A stretch of DNA of 64,000 nt from Siniperca chuatsi (Eukaryota; Chordata; Actinopteri; Centrarchiformes; Sinipercidae): contig NC_058046.1 of the NCBI RefSeq assembly GCF_020085105.1, positions 27,498,175 to 27,562,174 on the forward strand, written 5' to 3'. This document shows, one piece after another, positions 1-11,529 of this stretch. Within the stretch, counting starts at the first letter, position 1. Each line of letters opens with the position of its first letter. A program made the translations under genes and the position numbers. The notes beneath the pieces are model-generated. The model was not told the DNA's origin and made no database searches. It was given only the letters and a program-made list of their open reading frames with translations.

Positions 1-215
1 GAGAGACTGACATTACTAGAGCCACGGCACAACCATGGCTAAAAAAATGTTTAAATGAACAAAATTAGATGGCAATAATCTACTTCTCATTCTTTATTTT
101 GTGTTCACTCATAGAATGTTTATTATTCTGTCATCATCTGGGCCATAAAAAATGAAAAGGGATCCCAGGGTGTTTCTTAATAGTAGTGTTTCTCCTCTGA
201 CCCCACATGCAACAG

Positions 216-707
216 GAGGAGCTGGTCTTCACCGTGTGCCTTCAGGGCACCTTCACCGCCATGGACGACGATCCCGTCCACTGGACCAAAAGCATCAACA
301 TTGGCAAGCCACTGATCGCCCGACTGGACCTGCACCGGGCCATGCGGCGAAATAGTTGCCTGCAGACCTGCCAGATGCCCCACAGCCCGTCACAGAGCCC
401 CTGCCACAGCCCTGGGCCTGAACACCGCCTCCACCCCCATCACGGGACGCACCAGGCCCAGGACTACAACCGCCTATCACCACAACACCACTACCTAGAT
501 GTCTACGAGCGTCTTCAGGGTGCAGTGGGAGGCTGTGGGGATTCCTACTACGACAACGTCAGCCAATCTCGCTATGAACCTGCGTACGACTCAGCTGGTG
601 GGCTTTCAAGCTCACCGGGAAGGCTTAGCATCCCTATAGAGGCCAGTGACGACATCACCGAGCTGCAGACTGTTTTCATCAACAGTCTGCAGCTTCAGCA
701 GCAGTGA
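216..707 (+). CDS. Terminal coding exon of an unidentified gene
   Basis: A pyrimidine-rich acceptor ending in CAG at 213-215 opens a 163-codon frame that ends in TGA at 705-707. The first ~45 residues look folded (start EELVFTVCLQG, then a DDDPVHWTKS stretch). The rest is low complexity and rich in Ser, Pro, His and Gln, and the protein ends in LQLQQQ. There are several YxxY-like tyrosines (YYDN, YEPAY, YLDVYE), as in cytoplasmic tails of signalling or scaffold proteins, but I do not recognise the family. The upstream exons lie outside the window. Two poly(A) signals follow about 200 bases downstream, supporting a 3'-terminal exon. That this is a real exon is fairly secure; the function is unknown. 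Confidence 0.7.
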   Translation, partial: EELVFTVCLQGTFTAMDDDPVHWTKSINIGKPLIARLDLHRAMRRNSCLQTCQMPHSPSQSPCHSPGPEHRLHPHHGTHQAQDYNRLSPQHHYLDVYERLQGAVGGCGDSYYDNVSQSRYEPAYDSAGGLSSSPGRLSIPIEASDDITELQTVFINSLQLQQQ

Positions 708-906
708 AACAGCTGCTGGATGTCATTGATATTTCTCAGAAGAGAAGCTTTAAGTGTCTAATGTTGTATCTGGAATACTGCTGCTCTTTCTGTTATATGT
801 TGTGTCTCACTACGATTGTTTAGAATATTATATTCTTTAAGTTATAAGCATTATTTTCCTCAAGCTGTACACTGACTTTTGTACTTGAATTTTAAAGAGT
901 TTTGTA

Positions 907-928
907 AATAAATTTTTAGAACAATAAA
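907..928 (+). terminator. Polyadenylation signals of the first gene
   Basis: Two AATAAA hexamers (907-912 and 923-928) lie about 200-220 bases after the stop codon at 705-707, the expected place for the end of a short 3' UTR. Confidence 0.65.
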
Positions 929-3073
929 AAAGTGTAAACTGCCATATTTATAGAAAAGCTATAAGATACTGGATGGTAATTGTCAAGATCAGACATGTCA
1001 CAAACCTTGTGTAACATTATTACGAAAACTTTATTTCAGAGCTGGAATTTTACCTCTCGCAAAGGTTTGAAAATATGAGCCAAATGTGCATAAATTAAAG
1101 GGGCATTAAGATTAAGAAGATAAGGGGTGAAGCAATCAGCACAGCGCAAGAACTGCATTGTAAACATTTGTTCATGTAACTAGAATAAAAGAAAAAAAAG
1201 AGCTCCCTCTGCTGTACAGTTAGAATAAATATCTAAGGCCATCAGACATTTTATAATGCAATTAGCCAGAGGAGAGAAAGTAATGGTTAAAAACTTTGAC
1301 CATGGACAATCGACCAGATTAAAAACCTCTACCGACTGAGAATATTTCCACAAAGCTGCTATTCTTGTGTTTTTCTATCTTGTAGCTGCCCCCACAGGTT
1401 GGCAGTCTGTTAGGACTTCTCCACCACCACAGTACCCAGTGTCATCAGCTCCTCTCATATCTTTGTTTAGCAAAGGACTTAATTAGTCTCCATCTGCTTC
1501 TTAGTGAACTGTCAAACTTTTCAAAAAGAGTTCCACTCAGTGATTTTCCTGCTGGGATTTAAGGCACTATTCGCTTCATCATCCTCCACAAGTTCATGTT
1601 GCTACTTTTGGATGGGCCTGATGGTGAGAGATCAGAGACTGAGGGCTGCCATAGTCCATTGCACACTTGATTGACATTATTCCTGTAGTTTGAGGTCCAT
1701 ATCTGAATGTAAAATTCAACAAGCCAGACCTTCAGTCATTGCAGTTTGTGTAACATGAGGTCACTATAAGAACCCCATGGGCTGGTAAGCACTGCACCCA
1801 TAATGTGCTGCTCCATAGTCCCACTGTATATTCATTTCTACATGCAGATGTAGAACATGCAGAATTAATCACCTTACATAAGAAACCATGAGTCTTGTGC
1901 CATTCATTGCACTACTGTTCTGCCCAGTCCAATTCATTATTGTACATATCCATCAGTATACTTCTGTTTATAGTAATGCCATCTGTATATAATGTCCATA
2001 GTACCACTTGTATAATATTTTCATAATACTGCTCTATCCTGCATTTATGCACACACTTGGTTAGACCTAAACTGCATTTTGTTGCCTTGTACTTGTACAT
2101 GTATAATAAAGTTGAATCTAATCTAATCTTAAAAAAAAAGGGAATGTCCCACACAGTGACAGAAACAGCCAAACCCTGCAGAACACAGTATGAGTGGAAA
2201 ACCAGTTCAACAGTTCAACCCGTTTGCTTTTACGCAGTGTTTCTTCACATCAGGTCAAGATTGTTTGTGAGAACAATTTATTAAGAAACAGTGGAGGAAG
2301 GAAAGAGGAAACTGACAAATAACTGTGAAGACAGAATGGAGAAGGGTACAAAAAAATATCAACACACAGAGACTGGTGAGGAAATTGACCTTTATTCAAA
2401 GGAGTGTGTGAGATGTAGTGAAAACTGTGTGTGCGCATATCAATGGTCCATTTTACACTTCTTAGCCTGTGCATCCATAATGCCATACATGAGGATGTTA
2501 AACTCAGTGTTATTAATATTGCGCACAGGGGTTGTTTCTAGGGGTGGAAAGAGAGCTACTACTCAAGCAGAACTACTCTTAACTCAGTTATGGTGACAGT
2601 TGAATAGCAGCTCTTCTGAAATCTACTCTGTAATTTTTTAATACATTATCTAAAATATAATTGTAACAGAATTTTTGGTTTTAGAATATGCTCAAAAAGG
2701 CAAAATTGTATGAAAAAAAGTTCTCTCTCCTGGATGTTTTCAAGAGGGCAGGCAGACCATGTGACTTTCAGCTGTCAGGTCCAACATTATAGCTCTCAGG
2801 TCAGGACATCTGTAATATTTTTATCACACACAGCTACATTTTGCTTCAATGCACAGGAGTGTTTATTTCAGTATGTTCTGTTCCCTTCAGGATCTGATTA
2901 AATAATGAATGGAGTCCATGGAGCCACCCACAGGCTGCAGGGTGATATCATGGCTGCGTCACTTGTGCAGTTTAGGGGGGAGGGGTGGGGTGGTTTAGAC
3001 GATGCAGCAGGCAGAGACAGGAAAAGAACGAGTGAGAAACCTGCCCGCAGAGAGGACAGAGAGGATAATAATC
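929..3073. other. Intergenic region with a LINE 3' tail
   Basis: I see no supportable gene here; the short frames are in AT-rich DNA without splice or codon signals. About 2,064-2,140 is the 3' end of a fish LINE: a TGTACATGTATAATAAAG-like tail followed by short TCTAA-type repeats and a poly(A) run. The sequence from about 2,900 to 3,073 is purine-rich and is probably the 5' UTR and promoter of embigin. Confidence 0.5.
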
Positions 3074-6000
3074 ATGTCCGCCACCTGGAAGCAGCTCTTT
3101 TTTCAGATCCTCCTGCTTCTCGTCTCCTGCAGACACATCAATACAAGTAAATGACTATTTGAGTTTAATTTTGAATGTGTGTGGTTGTGTTAAAACCTTG
3201 TTCTACCTTCTCTTTTCCCCACTAAATGATCTGCAACCTTGTGAGGAGGAAAATGTCATAGGATTTCCACACCATCATGTACCACTGTATCTACCATATT
3301 TTGGTTTGAAGTTGCTGGTAGTCAATATTTATTGTCTTTATTTTTCTCCTTTTTAATGGCCCCCAAAAGTATTCTTGTCAGGGTGAAAAATTCACTGAGA
3401 CAGCATTTGCATCATCACGGGACACTGAAACTCTACATAAATTTAAAAAAAAAAAGTAATTATTTAAGGATAAAAAATAAATAACAGTATGCAAAAGAAA
3501 AAAGAGATAAAGAAAAAAATCTGATATAAAAGGCTTTTTATATAGCTGTGATCAGGGATATCAAACGGATTATCATTTAGGCAAACTGATAATTCACTTT
3601 AATGCATTATGTTTTATACTCTCCGTACATTTAAAATTGCCTCTGGCTGTACCCAATTACCTTTGATGTAATATCGCCAGTAGTTTTTGTCTTTTTTATG
3701 GAGTATAAGAAAAGGATAGATTCATTGTTAATAGGTTAATTTCCACAGGCTTCAGGAAACAAATTTTTATTATAATACCTAATTGGAGTATTTGATCCTG
3801 CCTTTGATATTTATGTATTTAAGTTTTGTTAGTTTTAGCTTGTGTATATTTTATCTTCATCATTATGACTCAATAGCTTTGAGCTGCATTTCTCTGTATG
3901 AAAAGTGCTATATGAAGATTATCAATACATATCAAGTACACCATAGCAACCATCTAGTGCAACCTAACAATCACTTAGCAACACCCTGGTAACCGCACCC
4001 TAAACAACTACCTAAGAACCACCTAAGGCCGTTAGCCTTACAACCCCAATGGCAACACCCTTCAGACAACACCTTACTGCATGCTAGCTACTAGTTATGA
4101 AGCACACACACCATAAGGTGTATATATGTACAGTATATATTGTTTTTTTGCATATTTGTCACACTTAAATGTTTCAGATCATCAAACAAATTTAAATATT
4201 AGTCAAAGATAACACAAGTAAACACACAATGCAGTTTTTAAATGAAGGTTGTTATTATTAAGGGAAAACAAAATCCAAACCTACATGGCCCTGTGTGAAA
4301 AAGTGATTGCCCCCTAAACCTAATAACTGGTTGGGCCACCCTTAGCAGCAACAACTGCAATCAAGCATTTGCGATAACTTGCAATGAGTCTTTTACAGCG
4401 CTGTGGAGGAATTTTGGCCCACTCATCTTTGCAGAATTGTTGTAATTCAGCCACATTGGAGGGTTTTCGAGCGTGAACTGCCTTTTTTAAGGTTATGCCA
4501 CAGCATCTCAATAGGATTCAGGTCTGGACTTTGACTAGGCCACTCCAAAGTCTTCATTTTGTTCTTCTTCAGCCATTCAGAGACCTCAACCACAACAACA
4601 TCCAAAGAACTGAAGGCCTCACTTGCCTCAGTTAAGGTTTCATGACTCCACCATAAGAAAGAGACTTGGCAAAAAAACAGCCCCAGACCATCACACTACC
4701 ACCACCATACTTTACTGTTGGTATGATGTTCTTTTTTCTGAAATGCGGTGTTACTTTTACGCCAGATGTAATGGGACACACACCTTCCAAAAAGTTAAAC
4801 TTTTGTCTCGTCAGTCCTAGGAGTATTTTCCCGAAAGTCTTGGGGATCATCAAGATGTTTTCTGGCAAAAATGCGATGAGCCTTAATGTTCTTTTTGCTC
4901 AGCAGTGGTTTTTGTCTTGGAACTCTGCCATGCAGGCCATTTTTGCCCAGTCTCTTGCAAAAAAAAAAAGAAATCAGGAAGGGGGCAAACACTTTTTCAC
5001 ACCACAGTATTTTACCAACGATGTGTTGGATTTCACAGTCGAATTAGTTACTCTGGTTATTGTATTGGGAAAGTAAAGAGGTCAAAGAGAAAGCTATCAG
5101 AACCATGGATAGTGCCTAAACTTGCTACCGTATACAGTATAGTATCGTCTCGTCACATAATCAAGTAGAGACTTGACATTGGACAACATCAACATACATT
5201 TACCCAGCAATCATTGCATATCTATATATGACAAAAATACCTAAGAAAATATTCATTGAATTTAATATTTTTTATACTTGAGTTTTTATAGTTTATATAG
5301 AATAAGCATATAATTTTGTTATAGATTGCGACTTACTATTTTACCAAAAAAAAAGAAGAAAAAAAACCATGACAAAGATGGGTTTGCCTTTGTGCCCGTT
5401 CTCCACTTATTGTGTTTGGCAAAACATAACAATGGACCCCAGTGCAACTGCACTGCCCCACGGTCTATAGTTAAGCCCCAGGCAGGCACCTAGCAACACC
5501 CTAGCTATCACCCCCAAAAACCATGTAGCAACCACCTCACAAAACTAACAAAAACATGTAGCAACACCCTGAAGAAGCCTGAACTGAGGGTGAAATGTCT
5601 TCAACAAGTCCAGTTGTCTTCGACTTAGCACTTAACAGTTGGTTTATCAAGAATACTTTTGGGGGACAACAGTTGTGGTTTAAATACAGTCACACCCTAG
5701 TTATCACTATAAAACCCCTAGCATCTCCTTAGTTATCACCATGAACAGCCTAGCAACCACCTGGCGAAACCCTGACAACCACTCTAAACACCATAGCAAC
5801 CACATAGCAATGCCTTTGCAATGACCAATAATATCCTAGCAAACTGGCCAGAAAAGACAGAAAGCAAAACTACCAGACACATGAGGGAAGGAGAGTCTCT
5901 CAAAATAAAACAGGAAATAACAGACATAAACTCTCAAACCATGACAGTATTTGGTAACAGTATTCTCCCCTGTCTTGTAACACTGTGGGGACATCGACTA

Positions 6001-9000
6001 AACGGAAGTTTCAATCATTTAATTATTTGGTGAAAAATAATACTATGTTTTTATCTATGTTAAAATAGCCATTATTGAAGGAAAGAAGAAAAACATCAAT
6101 ATAACAGGTGATTCCAAACTTTTGAACGGTGGTGTATATATATATTTGTTTTTCTGTCAGAGACACCTGGCCCAACGCCCCCGCCGCTGGATCCCATCAG
6201 TCCCCTGCCAAACGATGTAAGGAGCTTTGTTCTTAAAGGTAACTGTTTTCAAATATCAATCCATCAGAACACGTTAAATCTTATAGCTACAGCAGAACAT
6301 TTTGACGAGGTATTGTAGCAGTATTATGGCAGAGATGGGTGTTTTGCCAGGTCATGATGAGTGCTTGTTTGTTCAAATATAATCACACTTTTCTGAATGA
6401 ACAGGGGTCTGATTTCCTATTGTTTCTGTGTTTGAAATCCTTCTACAACTCTCCACACAGGTGAAAGTCACACTGAGAAAGTTGAACTGTCGAAGGCTGT
6501 CAATCTGGTACTGGAGTGTATCTGGACTGGTAACCAGAACAAACTACCAAACATAACTGGGTTCTGGAGAAAAGATGGGGATGAAATTGAGAACAGCCGT
6601 CTCACAGTGCAGTTGGAGAATGACCAGTATAATCTCAAACGAGAGTAAGTACTTAATTATTCCATCCACTCGCTTCAGAAAATGCATTTTTATCCTAATT
6701 TGTCTGTCTTGATAGGTATATGCCCCTATCCACTGTGTGCTGTGCTGTCTGATATTTTAAATTCATGCATGTGTGCATCATGATTTACAAAGATGCTTGA
6801 TATGTATATATTATTAAATATCATACAAATTAAATTTATATTTTTAAATGTTCAGTCTCCTCTACAGCAGCTTGAGAACTTGAGTTGGATGTCTGAAAAC
6901 TGCCTTTTATCAGTCTGCACTGCCAGTCCATATCTGCAATTGTAAAAAATATTTTTTCTGGTAGTTAAATTTAGTTTAAAATTACTTTCTATAAAGACTT
7001 TATATAATTGACATGAAAGTAGAGCACATTGAGTTGCTACCACTACTATTTGTTTGTTAAATTATAAATGATCTTAGCACATTTTATTGCAGAATAGTCA
7101 TGTTTTGATGAAAGAATCACATATTATATACAGACTTCCTTTTAACATTCATCCTAAATTTAACATAATAAGTTTTGGTATAAAATCTCTCATCTATTTT
7201 TGGTTTACAGGTTCAGCATTGTCAGCGAAGAAAACCTCGGAAACTACTCATGCGTGTTTGGAAGTGAAGCAAAAATAGACTTTGTTGTGGGAGGTACAGA
7301 TCACATATATATCACATTTTACATTTCCCAGCCAACATTTGTATTGCTATCAGCTTACTATGTCCCTGCTGCTTATTCATAATGAATATCAATATGTACA
7401 CTGTGTAACTATGTTTGAAGGATGCAAGATGCAGCCTACAGAGTGACATTTTCACAGAGTGATTATTTTGCTCTTTTTGCTTGCTGTCCGCCAGCTCCAC
7501 AGATTGGTGAGATGCGAGATAAGCCGATAGTCAGCTATGTGGGGGACTCTGTGGTGATTACATGTAAAATGGAGGAAACCAAACCGAAACCCAACACCTG
7601 GAACTGGTATAAAGCTAATGGTACAGAGAAGGTGAGTGAGCTGCTCAGATCCTTCTTCTGTGTGGTTTTAAGTGACACTTGTGTCACTGGTGACTTTTGA
7701 ATTGAAACCTTTTCAACATTTGTTTTGGAATCAATGGACTATAAATGGAATAAACAGGTCAGCACATTTGGCTAAAGTCCCTCATGGTGTAAACACACAG
7801 GTGTTTTCCCTTATTCGCCTGACTAGACCTCTTCTTCACCCTTTAAAGGCGGGACAACTTATTCCTTTATCATTTTTATAAATGCATGCAGTTTGGTGAC
7901 CTCACTTAATCCCAGTATAGTTCCACACCTGAGCAGAGGTCTAATCAGCCCAAATATCTGAAAAACACCTGGGCAGGTGTGCAGGGCCTTTAAATTCTAA
8001 GACCCAAACTTGGCAAGTTACTGGGTACACAAGTCAAAATTGAACATCATAGAGGACTTCAGTCATAATCTTATCCAAAAATCCTGGAGAAGTCACTTTA
8101 AAACAAACGAGTGTTGATGTTTAAATGGAATATGTATTGATGTATTAATGTGTCTTATTTAAATTCTTATCTTTCAAATAAAAAACCTCACGAGTATTTT
8201 GTTTTTTACTGTGAAAGATTGGCTAATCTAAACAAACCCAATAGAGACGGGCCCCCATCTGATGAAAAATGCATGACATTTAAACACACTCATGGCCTCT
8301 GACCCGTTGGACTGATATTTGTCCTAGGAGCAGATTTTCGCTGATGCGGAGCCTCACCGGTATGAAATCAAAAACGAGGAGAGGAAGACCACACTGGTGG
8401 TGCACAACCTGACAGAGACCGACTCCGGCTTGTTCTACTGCGGTGCTGTGTACACCATCGGCACCACGGTGGGCCACATGGAGCTGAGGGTCAGTTATGG
8501 AAAGTCACTAAGCCGAAGTACATTTACATAATACTGTGCTTAAGAGCAATTTTGAGTATTTCTAGTTTATGGTCATTTATACTTCTAGGGAAGTATTGGA
8601 CAGCTGTAATTACTTGTTACCTTTCAAGATTTAACCTATAAAAACACACAATAAGCTTATAAAATGCAACACATTGTCAAAGGATAAACCAGTGGTTCGC
8701 AACCTTTTTGGCTTGTGACCTATAACAAAAACACAGTGTCTACTTGTCACGTTTCCGTTGTCTAAGTTATTAACACATTTCCCCTCTAAACCTCTCAGAT
8801 GGTTTCATTTTAACAACAGTTTGAGACCCAAAGACATTAAACTCTCCAATATTTCACTAAAAAGCAGAGATTAGAGAAAAGTCCAAAACAATTATACAAA
8901 TTTGAATAGCAGAACTTTGTTTTTAATTCTTTCCTGCCCCATTAATCATCTCACGACCCCTCAGATTTATCTTGTGACCCTTTGGAGGAGGCCCGAACCC

Positions 9001-9682
9001 TAGGTTGGGAACGACTGGACTAAACTATCTAACTGTATATTAAGTAGTTAAAACTAGCTCCACCTCAACCAGCTATGACAGTAAAATGCTACTTATGCAA
9101 TGATGCTTCAGTATTAACAATCTAATAATTTCATATCTAATAATATATCATTTACATGGGACATTTGACTTTTTAACCACATTTTGTTGACAATACTTCT
9201 GCACTTTTATTTTAGTAAGGTTTTGAATGCAGGACTTGTACTTGTAATGGAGTATAAGTAAAAAATCTGCATATTTCTTCCACCACTGCTGAAGGTCATC
9301 ACTATCTACGAGCCTCTGAAGCCCTTCATAGCCATTGTGGTCGAAGTGATCGTCCTGGTCGCCGCCATCCTGCTCTACGAGAGAAGTCAGTCCAAGAAAA
9401 ACTACACAACAGGTAGTCAGACGGCATACAGATGCTCATTTACGTCTGTGTGTACTGTATTGTGCAATATGTTGTATTCTAACTTGAAATTATCTGCCTT
9501 GTTCTCAGAAAATGGACCGAATGACCAAACTAACACGCTGTGAGTACTATGGGAAATTTCTCTAAAGATATTTGAATATATTTGTGGTTTTTCATGATGT
9601 ACATCTTTATGCCCTCATCAGGACACAGGGAGAAAATAATGGATCAGAGGGAAGTTCTTCAATGAGACAGCGGAAGGTTTAA
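3074..9682 (+). CDS. emb: Embigin, two-Ig-domain transmembrane glycoprotein
   Basis: Nine coding exons give 308 aa: 3074-3146, 6161-6238, 6461-6644, 7211-7293, 7495-7631, 8328-8489, 9295-9412, 9509-9539 and 9622-9682. All junctions are GT..AG and keep frame. Residues 1-~22 are a signal peptide (LLLLVSC core), followed by a Pro-rich linker. Ig domain 1 spans about 50-140 (Cys in LECIW, Trp in GFWRK, Cys in GNYSCVF). Ig domain 2 spans about 141-240 ([22 protein letters not shown]). A transmembrane helix at about 245-270 contains a Glu (IVVEVIVLV), the hallmark of the basigin/embigin/neuroplastin family, and is followed by a short basic tail. Family members are adhesion molecules and chaperones for monocarboxylate transporters. 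Embigin is preferred to basigin because of the PLKPFIAI pre-membrane segment and the neighbouring MRPS30, as in mammals. Confidence 0.85.
3940..4090. repeat. Degenerate TAGCAACACC-type repeat, block 1
   Basis: This part of embigin intron 1 repeats units like TAGCAACACCCT and AACCACCTA about every 15-25 bases with drift. It is the same family as the block at 5,440-5,820, and the two flank the rearranged Tc1-like element. Confidence 0.6.
4262..5010 (-). mobile_element. Rearranged Tc1-like transposon relic
   Basis: The ends are inverted copies of each other around GTGTGAAAAAGTG plus a run of C (left) or G (right). Inside are antisense fragments of a Tc1/mariner transposase; one minus-strand frame at 4,632-4,868 contains [14 protein letters not shown], a Tc1 transposase motif. 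The coding region is badly broken. The segment at about 4,565-4,678 reads in the opposite orientation to its flanks, so the copy is internally inverted as well as deleted. It lies in embigin intron 1 and is non-functional. Confidence 0.8.
5440..5820. repeat. Degenerate TAGCAACACC-type repeat, block 2
   Basis: Multiple drifted units of TAGCAACACCCT and AGCAACCACC occur here. They are interrupted at about 5,570-5,690 by an unrelated insertion containing GTGAAATGTCTTCAAC, a motif seen in other fish repeats. Confidence 0.6.
6108..6140. mobile_element. Tc1-like terminal inverted repeat remnant
   Basis: A motif of the type TTCCAAACTTTTGAACGG followed by TGGTGTATATA matches the terminus of Tc1/mariner elements common in fish. 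It ends about 20 bases before embigin exon 2 (6,161), so the element end contributes to the intron's acceptor region. Confidence 0.6.
8690..9017. mobile_element. hAT-type MITE in an embigin intron
   Basis: Imperfect terminal inverted repeats begin CAGTGGTTCGCAACC and end GGTTGGGAACGACTG. The flanking octamers GGATAAAC (8,682-8,689) and GACTAAAC (9,018-9,025) match at 6 of 8 positions, as expected for an old 8-bp hAT target-site duplication. There is no coding capacity. Fragments of the same family occur near 32,600, 59,520 and 61,030. Confidence 0.75.
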
Positions 9683-11529
9683 AGACTGCAAATACAACAG
9701 AACCAAGCTTCTTTAAAACTGTTGACATATTTTGACTATAGCAATATCTCATCAACTGTTTTGTGAATATGAAGTCTATTATAGTACCAATATTTTCACC
9801 AAAAAAAAAAAAGCGCAATAACTACCACTTAACAATCACTCCTTTGATTCGTACAAAAGTAGCCTCTTTTATGTACGAGTTACATTTTCAGTTTCTAGTT
9901 TCACTGGAAGATATGTTTCTTATTTTTAATCCACAGTGGTGTCATGACGGCTAAAAGAGCAAAGCATAGATTTTTTTTGTCTTGAACCCTGTATTTCTTC
10001 ACTTCCTGTGGAAAAACTGAGACAATGTGGTTGAGTTCTGACATCGCTATGCCTTTGACATTTCTCTTTCACAACGGAAATGCATTTTCTTCTTTATGCA
10101 TTATGGTTTGTGAGCAGTGCCTTACACTCTTCAAAAGCACTTAATTAACCATTCATACTGTGCTTGCAACTACTTTGTCACTTTTTAGAGTTTGTCCTTA
10201 CAGTAATGTTGAGTGGCGCATTGCATTTGTTATTTTCTTTCACATAAACCATTATGAAAATGATACATTATTGATTTAAATTAATACCTTAAAATTATGA
10301 ATTATGCATACAGTACTCATTACTCGGAAGCATATTAGGCATATGCGAGTGATTGTATTACCAGTGGCTCCCCCTTGGGGGGGGGGGTGTAATACTGGTA
10401 ATACTGTAATGTGTGCCTCACATGCTGTATATTACCTTAATAAACGTGTATATCAAGATATATCATCATGTATGCAGATGCTTGTGTATCTTTTTCATGT
10501 TAATGTATCAGAAGATGGTCCGAAAGGTCATATTTCCTCCTAATCATGACTTCAACTGTGCGTCTTTACTTGTCAATCAACTTTACCTAAAAGGTGTGCC
10601 ACTGTATACGTAAACAAGCAAAATAAAACTACACGTCACAGTCACTGTGTTGGTTTCAGTAACTGTCTGTAATAACTTTCAACTTGCATTTTACACTCCA
10701 CCAATTTCACACAGTCTGTTTAAAGGTCTTTGGGTGAACTACAGCACATGTGAGAAGTTGTATAAATCCTTGTGTGGCTCCAGAGGGAGCTGCGTGAAAT
10801 CTGATAAATGTCCTCAAGTGATGTCACCTGAGTCAGTGTGGGTTGGGGTTGAAGTTAGAAAGAAGTGAGCTTACCGGACCTCCGTAGCCCGCGGCTCATC
10901 TCTGCTTGAGGCTAGCAGGTCGAGGCTACATTAGCCACTACTTGAATAACACATCCGAATCTCCAACCAAACTGTCAGCGGTTGACTTGCATTATGGGTA
11001 ATATAGGCAGCACTTTTTGACAAGGAAGAAGAATATGTGGAATAAAAGACGATATCTCTGGTTCTGCTGCATCGATTTTGATCCTTTGTTTTTAAAAAAC
11101 TGTCCAGTGCACAGGAATGCCATGCTAAATCTGTGTAGTACTCTTTGACAGGAAAGTGGGTGTATGAGTAAAAAGATGTCTTATTAATGTTAACATTTTA
11201 GTAGTAAGCACTGACAAACACAAGAGCGTCAATTTGAAAAGTATTACTTTAGTTTTGCATAAATACAATCTGCACAATAATAATCAGAGATGTGTGTGCA
11301 GTGTTTTTTCAGTACTTTGTTCAGTTTTCAAACTCATAACACAGCTTAACACAGATTTTTCTGCTTTTTTGAACATTACATTTTATACAGTCTTCCTCAT
11401 GTCTGCCATGTTGGGCTCTTTAAAGCTCTTTCTCTTGATTTCTTGCATCTTCCAATGGCTTGGAGAACATAGACTCAAGGAAATCTCCCCTAAGACAGTT
11501 TACCAAGGCAGACAGGAACCCGAAGAGCT
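9683..11529. other. Convergent intergenic region, embigin 3' UTR to MRPS30 3' end
   Basis: No gene is visible. An AATAAA at 10,622-10,627 is a good candidate for the end of a ~940-base embigin 3' UTR. A poly-G run lies at about 10,377-10,388. About 10,765-11,155 belongs to a dispersed repeat family that also occurs in both inverted-duplication arms (about 31,330-31,650 and 62,390-62,700); the shared block contains GTGATGTCAC and TTGACAAGG motifs. Confidence 0.5.

Noticed and set aside
3940-5820. CRISPR-like or satellite array
   Set aside because: The units are degenerate and unevenly spaced, with no constant repeat and spacer lengths, in an animal intron. They are an old dispersed repeat.
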